64,000 bases of DNA from Eikenella exigua (GCF_008805035.1 NZ_CP038018.1:1426001-1490000); one strand, 5' to 3'; counted from the first letter of the stretch, positions 15,804 to 25,534 are shown. Program-made: numbers and translations. Notes: generated by a model from the letters alone, not told the origin.

Positions 15804-17672
15804 TTATGCAAATGTTTCAATCCGTGCTGTCAGTTTCTCAGCACTCAAACCCAGGTCGTCCAGCAGGATAGTCGGGTCGCCGTGGCCAGTAACGATGTCT
15901 TCGATGCCCAGTAGCAACACGGGCAAGCGGCAGCCTTGTTTAGCCAGCACCTCCAACACTGCGCTGCCGGCTCCGCCTTGCACGGCGTTTTCTTCAATGC
16001 ACACTAGCTGCTGATGGGTGGCAGCCAAATCGGCAATCAATTCTTCGTCCAGCGGTTTCACAAAGCGCATATCGGCCACAGTTAAATCCAGCTGTTCCGC
16101 TGCCTGCAACGCGGGCTGCACCATACTGCCGAAAGCCAACACAGCAGTTCCCCTGCCCTGCCGCCGCACCACGCCCTTGCCTACCGGCACGGTATCCAAG
16201 CTGCTGCCAATTACCGTACTGCCGCTGACACCGCGCGGGTAGCGCACGGCAGTGGGGCAATCCAACGCGTAGCAGGTAGAAAGCAGCAGGCGGCATTCTT
16301 CGCCGCTGCTGGGCGCAGCCAGCACCATATTCGGAATACAGCGCAGGAAGCTCAAATCATAGGCACCGGCATGGGTAGGGCCGTCGGCGCCGACGATACC
16401 GGCACGGTCGATGGCAAACAATACTGGCAGGTTTTGCAATGCCACGTCGTGCACAAGTTGGTCGTAAGCGCGTTGCAGGAAAGTAGAGTAAATCGCCACC
16501 ACGGGTTTGATGCCGCCACAGGCTAGGCCGGCAGCAAAAGTAACAGCGTGCTGCTCGGCAATACCGACGTCAAAATAGCGTTCGGGAAAGCGTCGCTCAA
16601 ACTCCACCAACCCACTGCCTTCACGCATGGCGGGAGTGATGGCGACCAATTTACCATCTGCAGCGGCTTGGTCGCATATCCATTGGCCGAAAATCTGAGT
16701 GTAGCTCAAAGGGGCAGCGCCACCACTCACTGGGCCTTGGTCGGGATTAAATTTGCCCACGGCATGAAAACCGACCGGATCGTTTTCAGCCAGTTTGTAG
16801 CCCTGCCCTTTTTGCGTGAGCACATGCAAAAGCTGCGGGCCTTTGCGCTGTTTCATATCTTTGAGCACGGCCACCAGTTGCCGCATGTCGTGGCCGTCCA
16901 CCGGGCCGGTGTAGGTGAAGCCAAAGTTATCGAACAGTGAATCAGGGCGGATGCGCGAGCCGTCGAGCACGCTTTTCAGCCGCTGCTCCACTTTCTGCGC
17001 GATGTGCAGTGCGCCGGGCAGTTTGTCGAGCACTTTTTCGGATTTGTGCTTGATGCTGCGCAGCGTGTCGCGCCAGTCTTTAGCCTGGCTGCCGGCGAGG
17101 TATTTAGGGAAAGCGCCCACATTGGGAGAAATCGACATTTCGTTGTCGTTGAGAATAACCAGCAGATCAGTATCCATGTCGCCGGCATTATTCAGCGCTT
17201 CAAACGCTTGACCGGCCGTCATGGCCCCATCACCGATAACGGCCACGCTACGGTTGGAGCTACCTGAAAGTTTGTCGGCCACCGCCATGCCCAATGCCGC
17301 GCCGATGGAGGTGGAAGAATGGCCAACGCCGAAATCGTCGTATTCCGATTCACTGCGTTTTGGGAAACCGGCCAAACCGTCGTATTGGCGCATGGTATGC
17401 ATGCGGTTGCGGCGGCCGGTGAGCACTTTGTGCGGATAGCTTTGATGGCCAACATCCCAAATTAAGTGGTCATTAGGTGTATCGTACACATAATGCAACG
17501 CCACAGCCAGCTCCACCGCGCCCAGATTACTGGCAAAATGCCCGCCAGTTTTGCTGATGCTGTCGAGCAGAAAGGTACGCAATTCAGCAGCCAGCTGCGG
17601 CAACTGGTCTTCACGCAAACGGCGCAAATCCTGCGGGTAGTTGATGGTATCGAGAAGCGGCGTGGTAGTCAT
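15804..17672 (-). CDS. dxs: 1-deoxy-D-xylulose-5-phosphate synthase
   Basis: Thiamine-diphosphate enzyme that joins pyruvate and glyceraldehyde-3-phosphate in the first step of the MEP isoprenoid pathway. The 622-aa protein is full length, with the GHQSYPHKVLTGR segment, the ThDP/Mg motif GDGAMTAGQAFEALN, then the pyrimidine-binding domain (FDVGIAEQHAVTFAAGLA, DRAGIVGADGPTHAGAYD) and a C-terminal transketolase domain. It shares the pathway with ispH at 33.8 kb. An uptake sequence lies inside at about 17260. Confidence 0.97.
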   Translation of the reverse strand: MTTTPLLDTINYPQDLRRLREDQLPQLAAELRTFLLDSISKTGGHFASNLGAVELAVALHYVYDTPNDHLIWDVGHQSYPHKVLTGRRNRMHTMRQYDGLAGFPKRSESEYDDFGVGHSSTSIGAALGMAVADKLSGSSNRSVAVIGDGAMTAGQAFEALNNAGDMDTDLLVILNDNEMSISPNVGAFPKYLAGSQAKDWRDTLRSIKHKSEKVLDKLPGALHIAQKVEQRLKSVLDGSRIRPDSLFDNFGFTYTGPVDGHDMRQLVAVLKDMKQRKGPQLLHVLTQKGQGYKLAENDPVGFHAVGKFNPDQGPVSGGAAPLSYTQIFGQWICDQAAADGKLVAITPAMREGSGLVEFERRFPERYFDVGIAEQHAVTFAAGLACGGIKPVVAIYSTFLQRAYDQLVHDVALQNLPVLFAIDRAGIVGADGPTHAGAYDLSFLRCIPNMVLAAPSSGEECRLLLSTCYALDCPTAVRYPRGVSGSTVIGSSLDTVPVGKGVVRRQGRGTAVLAFGSMVQPALQAAEQLDLTVADMRFVKPLDEELIADLAATHQQLVCIEENAVQGGAGSAVLEVLAKQGCRLPVLLLGIEDIVTGHGDPTILLDDLGLSAEKLTARIETFA

Positions 17673-17804
17673 AGTGTGGCGATTCCCTATTGATTGGGAT
17701 AAATAAAGCCAGATTATATAGCCATTCTGCCCGGCACAGCAGGCAAATTGGCATCAGCATGCCAATCCTTGCTATGATGACACTTTCCTACCCGGCACAC
17801 TGCC

Positions 17805-18680
17805 ATGACCGACACCGCCCAAATCATTACCAGCTACGGCCGCCGCTTTATTGTACGCACCACCGGCGGCCACACCTTCGAGGCCACCACCCGCAAAAAG
17901 CGGGTAGACTTCGCCTGCGGCGACCAAGTATACATCACGCCGCTGAATGCCGAGCAAGCGGTGATTGAAGATTTCCTGCCGCGCCGCAGCCTGCTCTTCC
18001 GCCAAGATGCTTGGAAAACCAAGCTGATTGCCGCTAATGTGAGCCAACTGCTGATTGTGCTGGCTGCTGTGCCTACACCCAGCGAGCTGCTACTACAACG
18101 CGCCCTGCTGGCGGCAGAAGCAGCCGATATCGGCGCAGTGATTGTGTTGAACAAAACCGATTTGCCGGAAACAGGACAATGGCGCAGCAAACTAGAGTTT
18201 TATGAAGGCCTGGGCTACCCCGTGCTGCCCGTTAGCGCCATGCAAGATGCCGCCGCCCTGCTACCGATATTGAATGGGCACACCAGCATCCTGCTTGGTC
18301 AAAGCGGTATGGGCAAATCCACCCTGATTAATGCCCTGCTCGGCCAAAGCATCGCCCACACCAACGAAATCTCCAGCGCCCTCGATTCCGGCAAACACAC
18401 CACCACCCACGCCCAGCTCTACGACCTAAACGAAACCGCCCACATCATCGATTCCCCCGGCCTGCAGGAATTCGGCCTGCACCATCTTCAGGTAGCCTCC
18501 CTGCCCCACTATTTCCCCGATATGCGCGACTTCATCGGCCAATGCCGGTTCCACAACTGCAGCCACCGCCAAGAACCTGGCTGCGCGATCAAAGCCGCTG
18601 CAGAAGCCGGCCATATCCGTGCCGACCGCTTACAGCTTCTGCAACAGCTGACCGATGAACTATCCACAAAAAAGTGGTAA
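17805..18680 (+). CDS. rsgA: Ribosome small-subunit GTPase RsgA
   Basis: Circularly permuted GTPase that acts late in 30S maturation. The 291-aa protein has an N-terminal OB fold, then G4 NKTD, G1 GQSGMGKST, G3 DSPGLQEFGL and a C-terminal zinc knuckle (CRFHNCSHRQEPGC). The order G4-G1-G3 is diagnostic. The gene lies head-to-head with dxs, with about 130 bases between them for both promoters. Confidence 0.95.
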   Translation: MTDTAQIITSYGRRFIVRTTGGHTFEATTRKKRVDFACGDQVYITPLNAEQAVIEDFLPRRSLLFRQDAWKTKLIAANVSQLLIVLAAVPTPSELLLQRALLAAEAADIGAVIVLNKTDLPETGQWRSKLEFYEGLGYPVLPVSAMQDAAALLPILNGHTSILLGQSGMGKSTLINALLGQSIAHTNEISSALDSGKHTTTHAQLYDLNETAHIIDSPGLQEFGLHHLQVASLPHYFPDMRDFIGQCRFHNCSHRQEPGCAIKAAAEAGHIRADRLQLLQQLTDELSTKKW

Positions 18681-18851
18681 ACCTCTGAGGCCGCCTACTG
18701 ACATTACTGCATTTACATAGCCCTGCATATCTTTACCCTCCTGAACCTTGCACAATCAGAATAGATAATTTACCATTTTCACAAAAGCAATCTATTAGAT
18801 AATAAAAATTCTGTTTGCACTAGAAAATAACAGCTTTAAAGAGAGTAAATT

Positions 18852-19046
18852 ATGACAAAAAAAACCACCAACTACGTTGTAACCATTGCTGATGCCATCA
18901 ACAGCAACCAAAACCGCCAGGTTTTGTTGCAGCTGCCACGTGAGGAAGTGCGCTATCTGAACCAGGCCGAATTTAAAAAATTCGTGGCCGACAAATGCCA
19001 AGTAAGCGCGTTTAAAATTCATTCTATTGAGCGTTTTTACAAATAA
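18852..19046 (+). CDS. Conserved-looking 64-aa protein of unknown function
   Basis: Starts MTKKTTNYVVTIADAINSNQ after a purine-rich AAAGAGAG ribosome site and ends KIHSIERFYK. It is charged, has no signal or membrane helix, and a single Cys. Good ribosome site, codon use and a following terminator suggest a real gene. I do not recognise the family. Confidence 0.65.
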   Translation: MTKKTTNYVVTIADAINSNQNRQVLLQLPREEVRYLNQAEFKKFVADKCQVSAFKIHSIERFYK

Positions 19047-19085
19047 GCTCTTGCTGAAATAGCTTCAGCTATTCAGCCATATATA

Positions 19086-19122
19086 GCAAAACCGCTCCGG
19101 TATTACACCGGAGCGGTTTTTA
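19086..19122. terminator. Bidirectional terminator between the 64-aa gene and the SRP RNA gene
   Basis: Stem AACCGCTCCGGT/ACCGGAGCGGTT with T runs on both strands. It can end the 64-aa gene on the plus strand and the SRP RNA on the minus strand. Confidence 0.85.
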
Positions 19123-19130
19123 TATGAGGT

Positions 19131-19225
19131 GGCGAGCCGGAGCCCCGGCACTGCTGAATTCAGGGTGGGCTGCTTGCTTCCGCACCTGACCCCTTGTCCC
19201 AAACCTGCATGCGGGGAGACCCGCC
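19131..19225 (-). ncRNA. ffs: Signal recognition particle RNA (4.5S RNA)
   Basis: On the minus strand the stretch contains GGTCAGGTGCGGAAGCAAGC followed by AGCC, the conserved domain IV apical loop bound by Ffh. The 5' end GGCGGGTC pairs with the 3' end GGCTCGCC, closing a hairpin of about 95 nt, the usual size of the small bacterial SRP RNA. A terminator follows directly. The exact ends are estimated from base pairing. Confidence 0.93.
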
Positions 19226-19402
19226 GTAGAAAGTACGAATTATACGGAGCCGAATGCGTTTTGCCAAGACGGCACCATTTTCAGGTAGCCTCAACTGGTA
19301 CAGCTGATGGGTGCAAGCTCAGCTGCTACAGTGTTTCAGGTAGCCTGGTATTGCCTGCCCTCACGAAGATAAAATTCACCTACTTGCTCAACATTCCTAA
19401 AA

Positions 19403-19440
19403 AGGCTACCTGAAAGCCTAATCCAGCTTTCAGGTAGCCT
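19403..19440. terminator. Uptake-sequence hairpin behind the 92-aa gene
   Basis: Inverted AGGCTACCTGAAAGC/GCTTTCAGGTAGCCT pair with an 8-base loop and a T run on the plus side. Confidence 0.5.
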
Positions 19441-19462
19441 TTTGTATAAATCAACAACTCAA

Positions 19463-19741
19463 TTACTGTCGGAAACCTTCCAACACCTTAACACGGAATA
19501 TCGGAAACTCATCCAGCTCGTCCAACACAAACAACTGGGCATCATGTTCTTTTTCAAACCCTTTTTCGAATTTTTCCAACAATATGGTGCGGGCGTTGCT
19601 AACATCGTATTTTTTGGTGATTTTCAAACGCACCGCCCATTGGCGGCGTGCCGGGTCTTCGATAATCATCATCAGGCATTGCAGCTCGAAGTCACCCTTG
19701 TCGTCGTTGCCGAAAAATTTGTCTGAAAAATTGCGCAACAT
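19463..19741 (-). CDS. Conserved hypothetical protein, 92 aa
   Basis: MLRNFSDKFFGNDDKGDFEL at the N-terminus, soluble and charged, with an alternating beta/alpha pattern (LQCLMMIIED, WAVRLKITKKYD, AQLFVLDELDEF). There is a purine-rich ribosome site (GGGGGAAAG) just upstream of the ATG. I do not recognise a function. Confidence 0.65.
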   Translation of the reverse strand: MLRNFSDKFFGNDDKGDFELQCLMMIIEDPARRQWAVRLKITKKYDVSNARTILLEKFEKGFEKEHDAQLFVLDELDEFPIFRVKVLEGFRQ

Positions 19742-19924
19742 ACTGCTTTCCCCCTTGACATTACAAAATGTCTAAAAAATTTAACTTGATTATACGTTTT
19801 GCCCACAGGCGATACCATTGCCTGTGGGCGCGATATATTTGACTTAAATCAAACAAATGGCGAATTAGGTATGTTTAAACAATCTCCCCGTTAATATAGG
19901 CAACAGGCTGAATTATAAAACCAA

Positions 19925-20105
19925 ATATATCATTTGACCCTCGCGATAAGACACCAAACCACCCAACAGGTTCGGCAGGTAGGAAATACGCTGGCTGCCA
20001 ACTGTCACCGCGCGTTCCAGTACGTGGATGCGGTTTCTCGCGCACAGGTGATCGAAATAGCCCAGGATGCACCAATGGATGTTCGGCGTGTCGTACCAAT
20101 CACTA
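19925..20105 (-). pseudogene. Coding-like fragment, unidentified
   Basis: The minus strand reads SDWYDTPNIHWCILGYFDHL and continues with RNRIHVLERAVTVGSQRISY and LPNLLGGLV without a stop, but there is no start. It is not part of MetX. It looks like a leftover of a different gene fused to the metX remnant by deletion. Confidence 0.35.
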
Positions 20106-20114
20106 AAACATACC

Positions 20115-21030
20115 CTTGCTCACGAGCATATGTGCCCACCGAAGGTTACCTGAAAACGGTTGTGCCAGTAGTCGAAATCGGCGGCGGGGTCGAAATAGTC
20201 CAGTGCCTTGGTCATAAGCAGGTAAGTGTTGGCATTGAAGCGGTCAGCGAATTTGTCGCCCTGGTAGCGCAGGTAGCTTTCCACCTCAAATTCAATGCTG
20301 TAGCCGTATTGCAGCTTACCGCTCCTCATCTGACGGCCGAATTTTTTGCCCAGCCCGTCTTCAGCCAGATAAGTGATGTGCCCCATCATGCGGGCAATCT
20401 TCAGGCCGCGCCGGGGCACGGCTTGGCGACTGGAGTAGTGGCCTTCGTGGAAGTCGGGATCGGTGAGGATAGCCTGGCGGGCCATGTCGTTAAACACGAT
20501 GTTTTGGGTGGACAATTTAGGCGCAGAGGCAATCACCGGCACGTGACGCACACGTTCGGGGAAGTCGGTTGCCCATTGCAAGGTCTGTATACTGCCGAGA
20601 CTGCCGCCCCTTGATGCCGAAATGGTCGGCCAGCATGGCTTGCGAGCGCACCCGGGCTTTTACGATAACCATCGGAGAATCCGAGCCGTAAGGTTTGCCT
20701 GTGGCGGGGTTGATGCTCAACGGGCCGCTGCTGCCCAGGTTATTGGGCCCGACCACAAAAAAGCTTGGTATCCACCGGTTTATTGTGGCCGACCATGTTG
20801 CCTCACCAACCGGAGTGTTCGTCGTCCGGATGGTGGCGGCAGGCCACGTGGTGCATGCCGGAAAGGGCATGTCAAATCAGGATGGCGTTGGATTTATCGG
20901 CATTGAGCGTGCCATAGGTTTCGGTAATCAAATCAAAACGCAGCAGCGTGTCGACGTTTTGCAGGGCAAAGGGCTGTTCGAATGCAATGGTTTGCGGGGT
21001 AACGATGCCCACGAAAGCGGGTGGGTTAAT
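20115..21030 (-). pseudogene. metX: metX homoserine O-acyltransferase, decayed
   Basis: Successive frames on the minus strand match neisserial MetX in order: VGIVTPQTIAFEQPFALQN, LITETYGTLNADKSNAIL then a stop, HALSGMHHVA, FFVVGPNNLG, SSGPLSINPATGKPYGSDSP, QWATDFPERVRHVPVIASAP, ILTDPDFHEGHYSSRQAVP, MMGHITYLAEDGLGKKFG, VESYLRYQGDKFADRF and TKALDYFDPAADFD. There are several frameshifts and a premature stop, and the last 80 or so residues (with the catalytic Asp and His) are missing. The encoded acyl-homoserine route to methionine is therefore not functional from this copy. Confidence 0.9.
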
Positions 21031-21111
21031 AAATCAGAAAGTTGGTTGGAGTGGTTAATCTCTATCGATAATAGCGGATGGGACGGGGAAATTCATGGTG
21101 GGCTGAAGAGA

Positions 21112-21171
21112 AGGCTACCTGAAAGCGCAGCTTCAACGAAGTTGAAAGTTTTAAGCGTTTTCAGGTAGCCT
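21112..21171 (-). terminator. Extended uptake-sequence hairpin behind fba
   Basis: Uptake sequences at both ends enclose AGCGCAGCTTCAACGAAGTTGAAA, part of the conserved interior found in other hairpins of this window. Confidence 0.5.
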
Positions 21172-21195
21172 GCTTTTTTCACTTAAACCAAGCGG

Positions 21196-22263
21196 CTATT
21201 TCGCCACCACCTGGTTCAATTCGCCTTTGGCATAACGGGTGGCCATTTTTTCCAGCGAAATCGGTTTGATTTTGCTGGCCATGCCTTCGCAGCCGAAGGC
21301 CTGATAGCGGGCCAGGCAGATGCCTTTCATGGCTTCAATGGTTTTGGCCAGGTATTTGCGCGGGTCGAATTCGGCAGGGTTTTCAGCTAAGAATTTGCGG
21401 ATTGCTCCCGTGCTGGCCAGGCGCAGGTCGGTGTCGATATTCACTTTGCGCACGCCGTGTTTGATGCCTTCCACAATTTCTTCCACCGGCACGCCATAGG
21501 TTTCGCCGATGCCGCCGCCATATTCGTTGATTACTTTCAGCCATTCCTGCGGTACTGAGCTGGAGCCGTGCATCACGATATGCGTGTTCGGCAGGGCGGC
21601 GTGGATTTCTTTGATGCGGTCGATGCGCAGCACGTCGCCTGTGGGCGGACGGGTAAATTTATAGGCGCCATGGCTGGTGCCCACGGCAATCGCCAGCGCA
21701 TCCACGCCGGTGTCGTTCACGAAGCGCACGGCATCTTCCACGCTGGTGAGCATTTGGTCGTGGCTCAATTTGCCCGCTGCGCCCACGCCGTCTTCTTCGC
21801 CCGCTTCGCCGGTTTCCAAGTTGCCCAACACGCCGATTTCGCCTTCAACCGACACGCCGCAGGCATGGGAGAAGTTCACCACAGTGCGGGTAACGTCCAC
21901 GTTGTATTCGTAGGAAGACGGGGTTTTGCCGTCGGCCAGGAGCGAGCCGTCCATCATCACGGAGGAGAAGCCCAGTTGGATAGAGCGCTGGCACACATCG
22001 GGCGAGGCACCGTGGTCTTGGTGCATCACCACGGGGATGTGCGGAAACTCTTCCACTGCCGCCAAAATCAGGTGGCGCAAGAAGGGGGCGCCGGCATATT
22101 TGCGCGCGCCGGCGGAAGCCTGCACGATAACGGGCGCGTTCACTTGGTCGGCCGCTTCCATGATGGCGCGCATCTGCTCCAAGTTGTTCACATTAAAAGC
22201 GGGCAGGCCGTAGCCGTGTTCGGCGGCATGGTCTAAAAGCTGGCGCATGGATACCAGAGCCAT
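21196..22263 (-). CDS. fba: Class II fructose-bisphosphate aldolase
   Basis: Zinc-dependent aldolase of glycolysis and gluconeogenesis. The 355-aa protein begins MALVSMRQLLDHAAEHGYGL, has HQDHG (81-85) for catalytic Asp and zinc His, DGSLLADGKTPSSYEYN, EGEIGVLG, the HGSSSVP phosphate-binding stretch and KVNIDTDLRLA. Length and motifs fit the Calvin-cycle-type class IIB subgroup. It has a plain gene of its own with a ribosome site close to the ATG. Confidence 0.95.
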   Translation of the reverse strand: MALVSMRQLLDHAAEHGYGLPAFNVNNLEQMRAIMEAADQVNAPVIVQASAGARKYAGAPFLRHLILAAVEEFPHIPVVMHQDHGASPDVCQRSIQLGFSSVMMDGSLLADGKTPSSYEYNVDVTRTVVNFSHACGVSVEGEIGVLGNLETGEAGEEDGVGAAGKLSHDQMLTSVEDAVRFVNDTGVDALAIAVGTSHGAYKFTRPPTGDVLRIDRIKEIHAALPNTHIVMHGSSSVPQEWLKVINEYGGGIGETYGVPVEEIVEGIKHGVRKVNIDTDLRLASTGAIRKFLAENPAEFDPRKYLAKTIEAMKGICLARYQAFGCEGMASKIKPISLEKMATRYAKGELNQVVAK

Positions 22264-22466
22264 AGCAATCTCCTGAATGATAATTGGTTGTGAAAATCTG
22301 CGAGATTATAGCAGCAAACCGCCCCAATGGCGGGGGTGGAAATTTAGCCGATTCAAATTGAGCATGGCAGCAGGCCGTAGTGGCAGGCATGACAAGGCGG
22401 GTAAGGCAGTAGAATACTCATTTGCAGCAGCTATATAATTCGGTTTTTTATTTTTCAGGTAGCCTC

Positions 22467-23117
22467 ATGCCGCCCTCCCAGCCCGTTTGGCTGTTCGACC
22501 TAGACGACACCCTGCATCGCGCCGATGCGGGCATTTTCCGCCTTATCAACCGCCGCATGAGCGAATTCATGGCACGCGAACTGGGCCTGAGCCTGCCCGA
22601 AGCTTCCGACTTGCGCGAACACTATTGGCGGCACTACGGCGCCACGCTCGGCGGTTTGCAGCAGCACCATCCGCAGGTTTGCCCCGCCGAATTCCTGCGC
22701 CAAAGCCACCATCTGCCCGAACTCATCGCCGCCTTGCAGCCGATGCCGCACATCGATACCGCGCTCGCCGCCCTACCCGGCCGCAAAGCCGTGTTTTCCA
22801 ACGGCCCTGCGTTTTATGTGCGCGCCCTGATCGAAGCCATGCGGCTGGGCAGCCGTTTTGAAGCCCTATTCGGCGTGGACGACCTTGCCCTGCACTACAA
22901 GCCGCAGCCGCAAGCTTTCCATATGGTGTGCACCGCGCTGGCCGTGCCGCCTCAGCAATGCGTGCTGGTGGACGACAGCCCGGCCAATCTGCAAGCGGCC
23001 AAAGCTTTGGGCATGCGCACGGTGTGGTTTGGCAGCCGCGCCCGGCCGCAGCCCTGTGCCGACCATATCGCCCGCGATATGTGCGAGCTGCAGGCTCTGG
23101 CTGGCAAAATCATGTAA
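22467..23117 (+). CDS. HAD-family pyrimidine 5'-nucleotidase
   Basis: A 216-aa HAD hydrolase. Motif I is FDLDDTLH (Asp11 nucleophile, Asp13), motif II lies at AVFSNGP and motif IV at VDDSPANLQAAKALG. The HRADAGIFRLINRRM cap matches the Ssm1/YjjG-like pyrimidine nucleotidase group. The start is the ATG at 22467, directly after an uptake sequence; the frame is open further upstream but codes for unrelated residues. Substrate is inferred from the subfamily. Confidence 0.8.
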   Translation: MPPSQPVWLFDLDDTLHRADAGIFRLINRRMSEFMARELGLSLPEASDLREHYWRHYGATLGGLQQHHPQVCPAEFLRQSHHLPELIAALQPMPHIDTALAALPGRKAVFSNGPAFYVRALIEAMRLGSRFEALFGVDDLALHYKPQPQAFHMVCTALAVPPQQCVLVDDSPANLQAAKALGMRTVWFGSRARPQPCADHIARDMCELQALAGKIM

Positions 23118-23193
23118 AATCTGGCTCTTGCATTCCAATATCAGATTTCAGGTAGCCTCTTGGCCATAATCAAATAACAAGAAAGAACGCCCT

Positions 23194-24624
23194 ATGCAAC
23201 ACACCGATTCTGCCGACACCCAACACGAATACTTCGCCGACCGCCCCGGCTTTCCCGCCAAAACCATCGTGGCCACGCTCTTTATCGGCGCCTTCTTCGG
23301 CTACCTGAACGACACTCTGCTCAACGTGGCGCTCACGCCCATCATGCGCGATTTCCACATCGATAAAACCACCGCCCAATGGCTCACCACCGGCTTTCTC
23401 CTGGTGATGGGCGCATTCACGCCGATTACCGCCGGCGTTATCCAATGGTTTGAAACCCGCAAAATGGTGCTCATCACCCAAGCCACCTTCCTCGCCGGCT
23501 CGCTGATTTGCGCCCTCGCGCCCAATTTTGGCGTGCTGCTGGTCGGGCGCATGGTGCAGGCCATATCCGCCGCCTTCTTCGTGCCGCTGCTGTTTAACGG
23601 CATCCTCAACATTTTCCCGCCCAACCGGCGCGGCACGGCCATGGGTGTGATCACCATGATGTTCACCGCCGCCCCCGCACTCGGCCCCACCCTCTCCGGC
23701 ATCATCATCGACCACACCCACTGGCGTGTGATCTTCGCCACCACCGCGCCGTTTATGCTCGTGGCCATGTTCCTCGTGGGCAAATACCTCAGTGTCAACC
23801 TCAGCCCCATCACCCGCCCCAAAATCGATATCCCCTCCGCCCTGCTCTCCATCAGCGGCTTCGGCGGCTTGGTATATGCCTGCAGCAACTTCGCCAGCCT
23901 ACCCCTGGCCGAATTCGTGCTGCTGTTGGCCGGCTCGGTGGTGCTCATCGGCTGGTTTGTGCGCCGCCAGTTCCACATCGCCACGCCGCTTTTAAACCTG
24001 CGTGCCCTGCAATACCGCCAATTCAGCCTCTGCCTCGCCATCCTCGCCTGCGTCGGCTTCCTCTTCCTCGGCCTCGAGCTGATGATTCCCATCTACACCC
24101 AGCAAGTACTGCTACTCTCCGGCACCGCCACCGGCCTCATCCTCATGCCCGCCAGCATCGCCCAGGCCTTGGCCGCCCCGCTGTTCGGCAAACTGCTGGA
24201 TAAAAAAGGCGGCCGCTTCGTGGTGCTGCCCGCCACCATTATGCTCACCGCCGCCCTGGCTGTATTGTGGGGCTACCTGAAAATCGACACCCAAACCACC
24301 GCCCTCTCCGCCATGTTTGCCCTGATGGCCGTGTCCGTATCCGCCTGCATCACCGGCGAAACCCACGGCCTCAACGCCCTGCCCAAATACCTCAACCCGC
24401 ACGGCGCCGCCATTATTACCACCATCAACCCCATCGCCGGTGCCATTGGCGCGGCCTTCTTTGTGGGCATCACCAACATCGGCGAACACCTCTCCAGCGG
24501 CAGCAGTCCGCAGCAAGCCATGCTCAACGGCATCCACCTGAGCATGAGCTTCGCCCTCGCCGTCGGCATCCTCACCATCGTCTGCGCCTACCGGCTCAAG
24601 CCGCACAGCAAAAGCAGCGATTAA
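23194..24624 (+). CDS. MFS drug exporter, DHA2 (EmrB/QacA) family
   Basis: A 476-aa integral membrane protein with about 14 predicted helices, starting after a short polar N-terminus. Typical DHA2 features are LNVALTPIMRDF in helix 1, QWLTTGFLL, GRMVQAISAAFFVPL and PPNRRGTAMG between helices 4 and 5, and APALGPTLSGII (motif C). It likely works as a proton-driven exporter of amphipathic compounds. The neighbours do not reveal a substrate, and there is no adjacent EmrA-like fusion gene. Confidence 0.85.
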   Translation: MQHTDSADTQHEYFADRPGFPAKTIVATLFIGAFFGYLNDTLLNVALTPIMRDFHIDKTTAQWLTTGFLLVMGAFTPITAGVIQWFETRKMVLITQATFLAGSLICALAPNFGVLLVGRMVQAISAAFFVPLLFNGILNIFPPNRRGTAMGVITMMFTAAPALGPTLSGIIIDHTHWRVIFATTAPFMLVAMFLVGKYLSVNLSPITRPKIDIPSALLSISGFGGLVYACSNFASLPLAEFVLLLAGSVVLIGWFVRRQFHIATPLLNLRALQYRQFSLCLAILACVGFLFLGLELMIPIYTQQVLLLSGTATGLILMPASIAQALAAPLFGKLLDKKGGRFVVLPATIMLTAALAVLWGYLKIDTQTTALSAMFALMAVSVSACITGETHGLNALPKYLNPHGAAIITTINPIAGAIGAAFFVGITNIGEHLSSGSSPQQAMLNGIHLSMSFALAVGILTIVCAYRLKPHSKSSD

Positions 24625-24646
24625 CATCCATGGCCAACAAAGCAAA

Positions 24647-24672
24647 AGGCTACCTGAACTTTCAGGTAGCCT
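24647..24672. terminator. Uptake-sequence hairpin between convergent genes
   Basis: Two head-to-head uptake sequences with a one-base loop between the MFS gene and the convergent 193-aa gene, so it can act in both directions. Confidence 0.65.
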
Positions 24673-24689
24673 TTTGGCCCATTACATCA

Positions 24690-25271
24690 TCACTCCGCCG
24701 CACATCCTTCGCCACGGCACGGCGGGCACGACTGCCGCTCGTGGTAGCTGGCGGCCAAAGCCAGCACAGCGGTTTCCACCGCCGACGCATCTGCCTGTGC
24801 GGGGATTTGCGCCACAAAATAATTCACCGAACGGCTGCCCGGCAGATAAGCCACCAGCTCCTGCCCGCCGTTACGGTAGCCCGTAAACCGCCACAGCTCG
24901 CCGCTCACCCCGTCGCGGGCACGGATACGGCGCAGCATGGCCGGCCGTATGCGCTCATTCGATTGGGCATATTGCGCCACCACATCATTCACCTGCCCGC
25001 GCACAGCTGCGGAAAAGTTCTCGCCCGGCTTACGGCCGATGCTGCCCGCATAAATCATCACCCGCGCCGCCCGCAGTCTGCCATCTTGCGGCAGAAATAC
25101 CATCGGTACTCCCTTATCCGCCAGCAACCGGTTATCCTGCGTCCAGCCGGCTGGCGCGTGGAAACCATAACAATGGTTTGCCCCATAGGCATAGCCTGTG
25201 TCCGATGCCGGAGCAGCATATGCCCCACTCATAGCCATACAAGCGGCCAACATCAAACCCAAACGCTTCAT
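24690..25271 (-). CDS. Exported protein of unknown function, 193 aa
   Basis: Begins MKRLGLMLAACMAMSGAYAA, a Sec signal peptide with probable cleavage after AYA. The mature part has CYGFHAPAGWTQDN, VFLPQDGR and ends with a Cys-rich CPPCRGEGC tail. The signal peptide and the Cys pairs point to a periplasmic or secreted protein. The start at 25271 is preferred over a start 9 codons upstream, since it puts the signal peptide at the N-terminus. No family recognised. Confidence 0.7.
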   Translation of the reverse strand: MKRLGLMLAACMAMSGAYAAPASDTGYAYGANHCYGFHAPAGWTQDNRLLADKGVPMVFLPQDGRLRAARVMIYAGSIGRKPGENFSAAVRGQVNDVVAQYAQSNERIRPAMLRRIRARDGVSGELWRFTGYRNGGQELVAYLPGSRSVNYFVAQIPAQADASAVETAVLALAASYHERQSCPPCRGEGCAAE

Positions 25272-25534
25272 GATTTTCTCCCATTGTTTGAACGGCACGA
25301 TTGCCCCCGCTACTCTACCATTAAACCGATATACTGGCCAATCTTTCAGGTAGCCTCAACACTGGCAAACCACCCCACGCCGACCAAAGGCTACCTGAAA
25401 ACACAACGGACACACAGCCATCCCCAACTTCCTACCTCCATCAAAGCCCAAAAACCAACAGCCAGCCCCAGCTGTTCGCGTTATAATTGGCAGCAAAAGC
25501 AACACCCGTCTCACAACAGAAAAAGGATAAAGCC

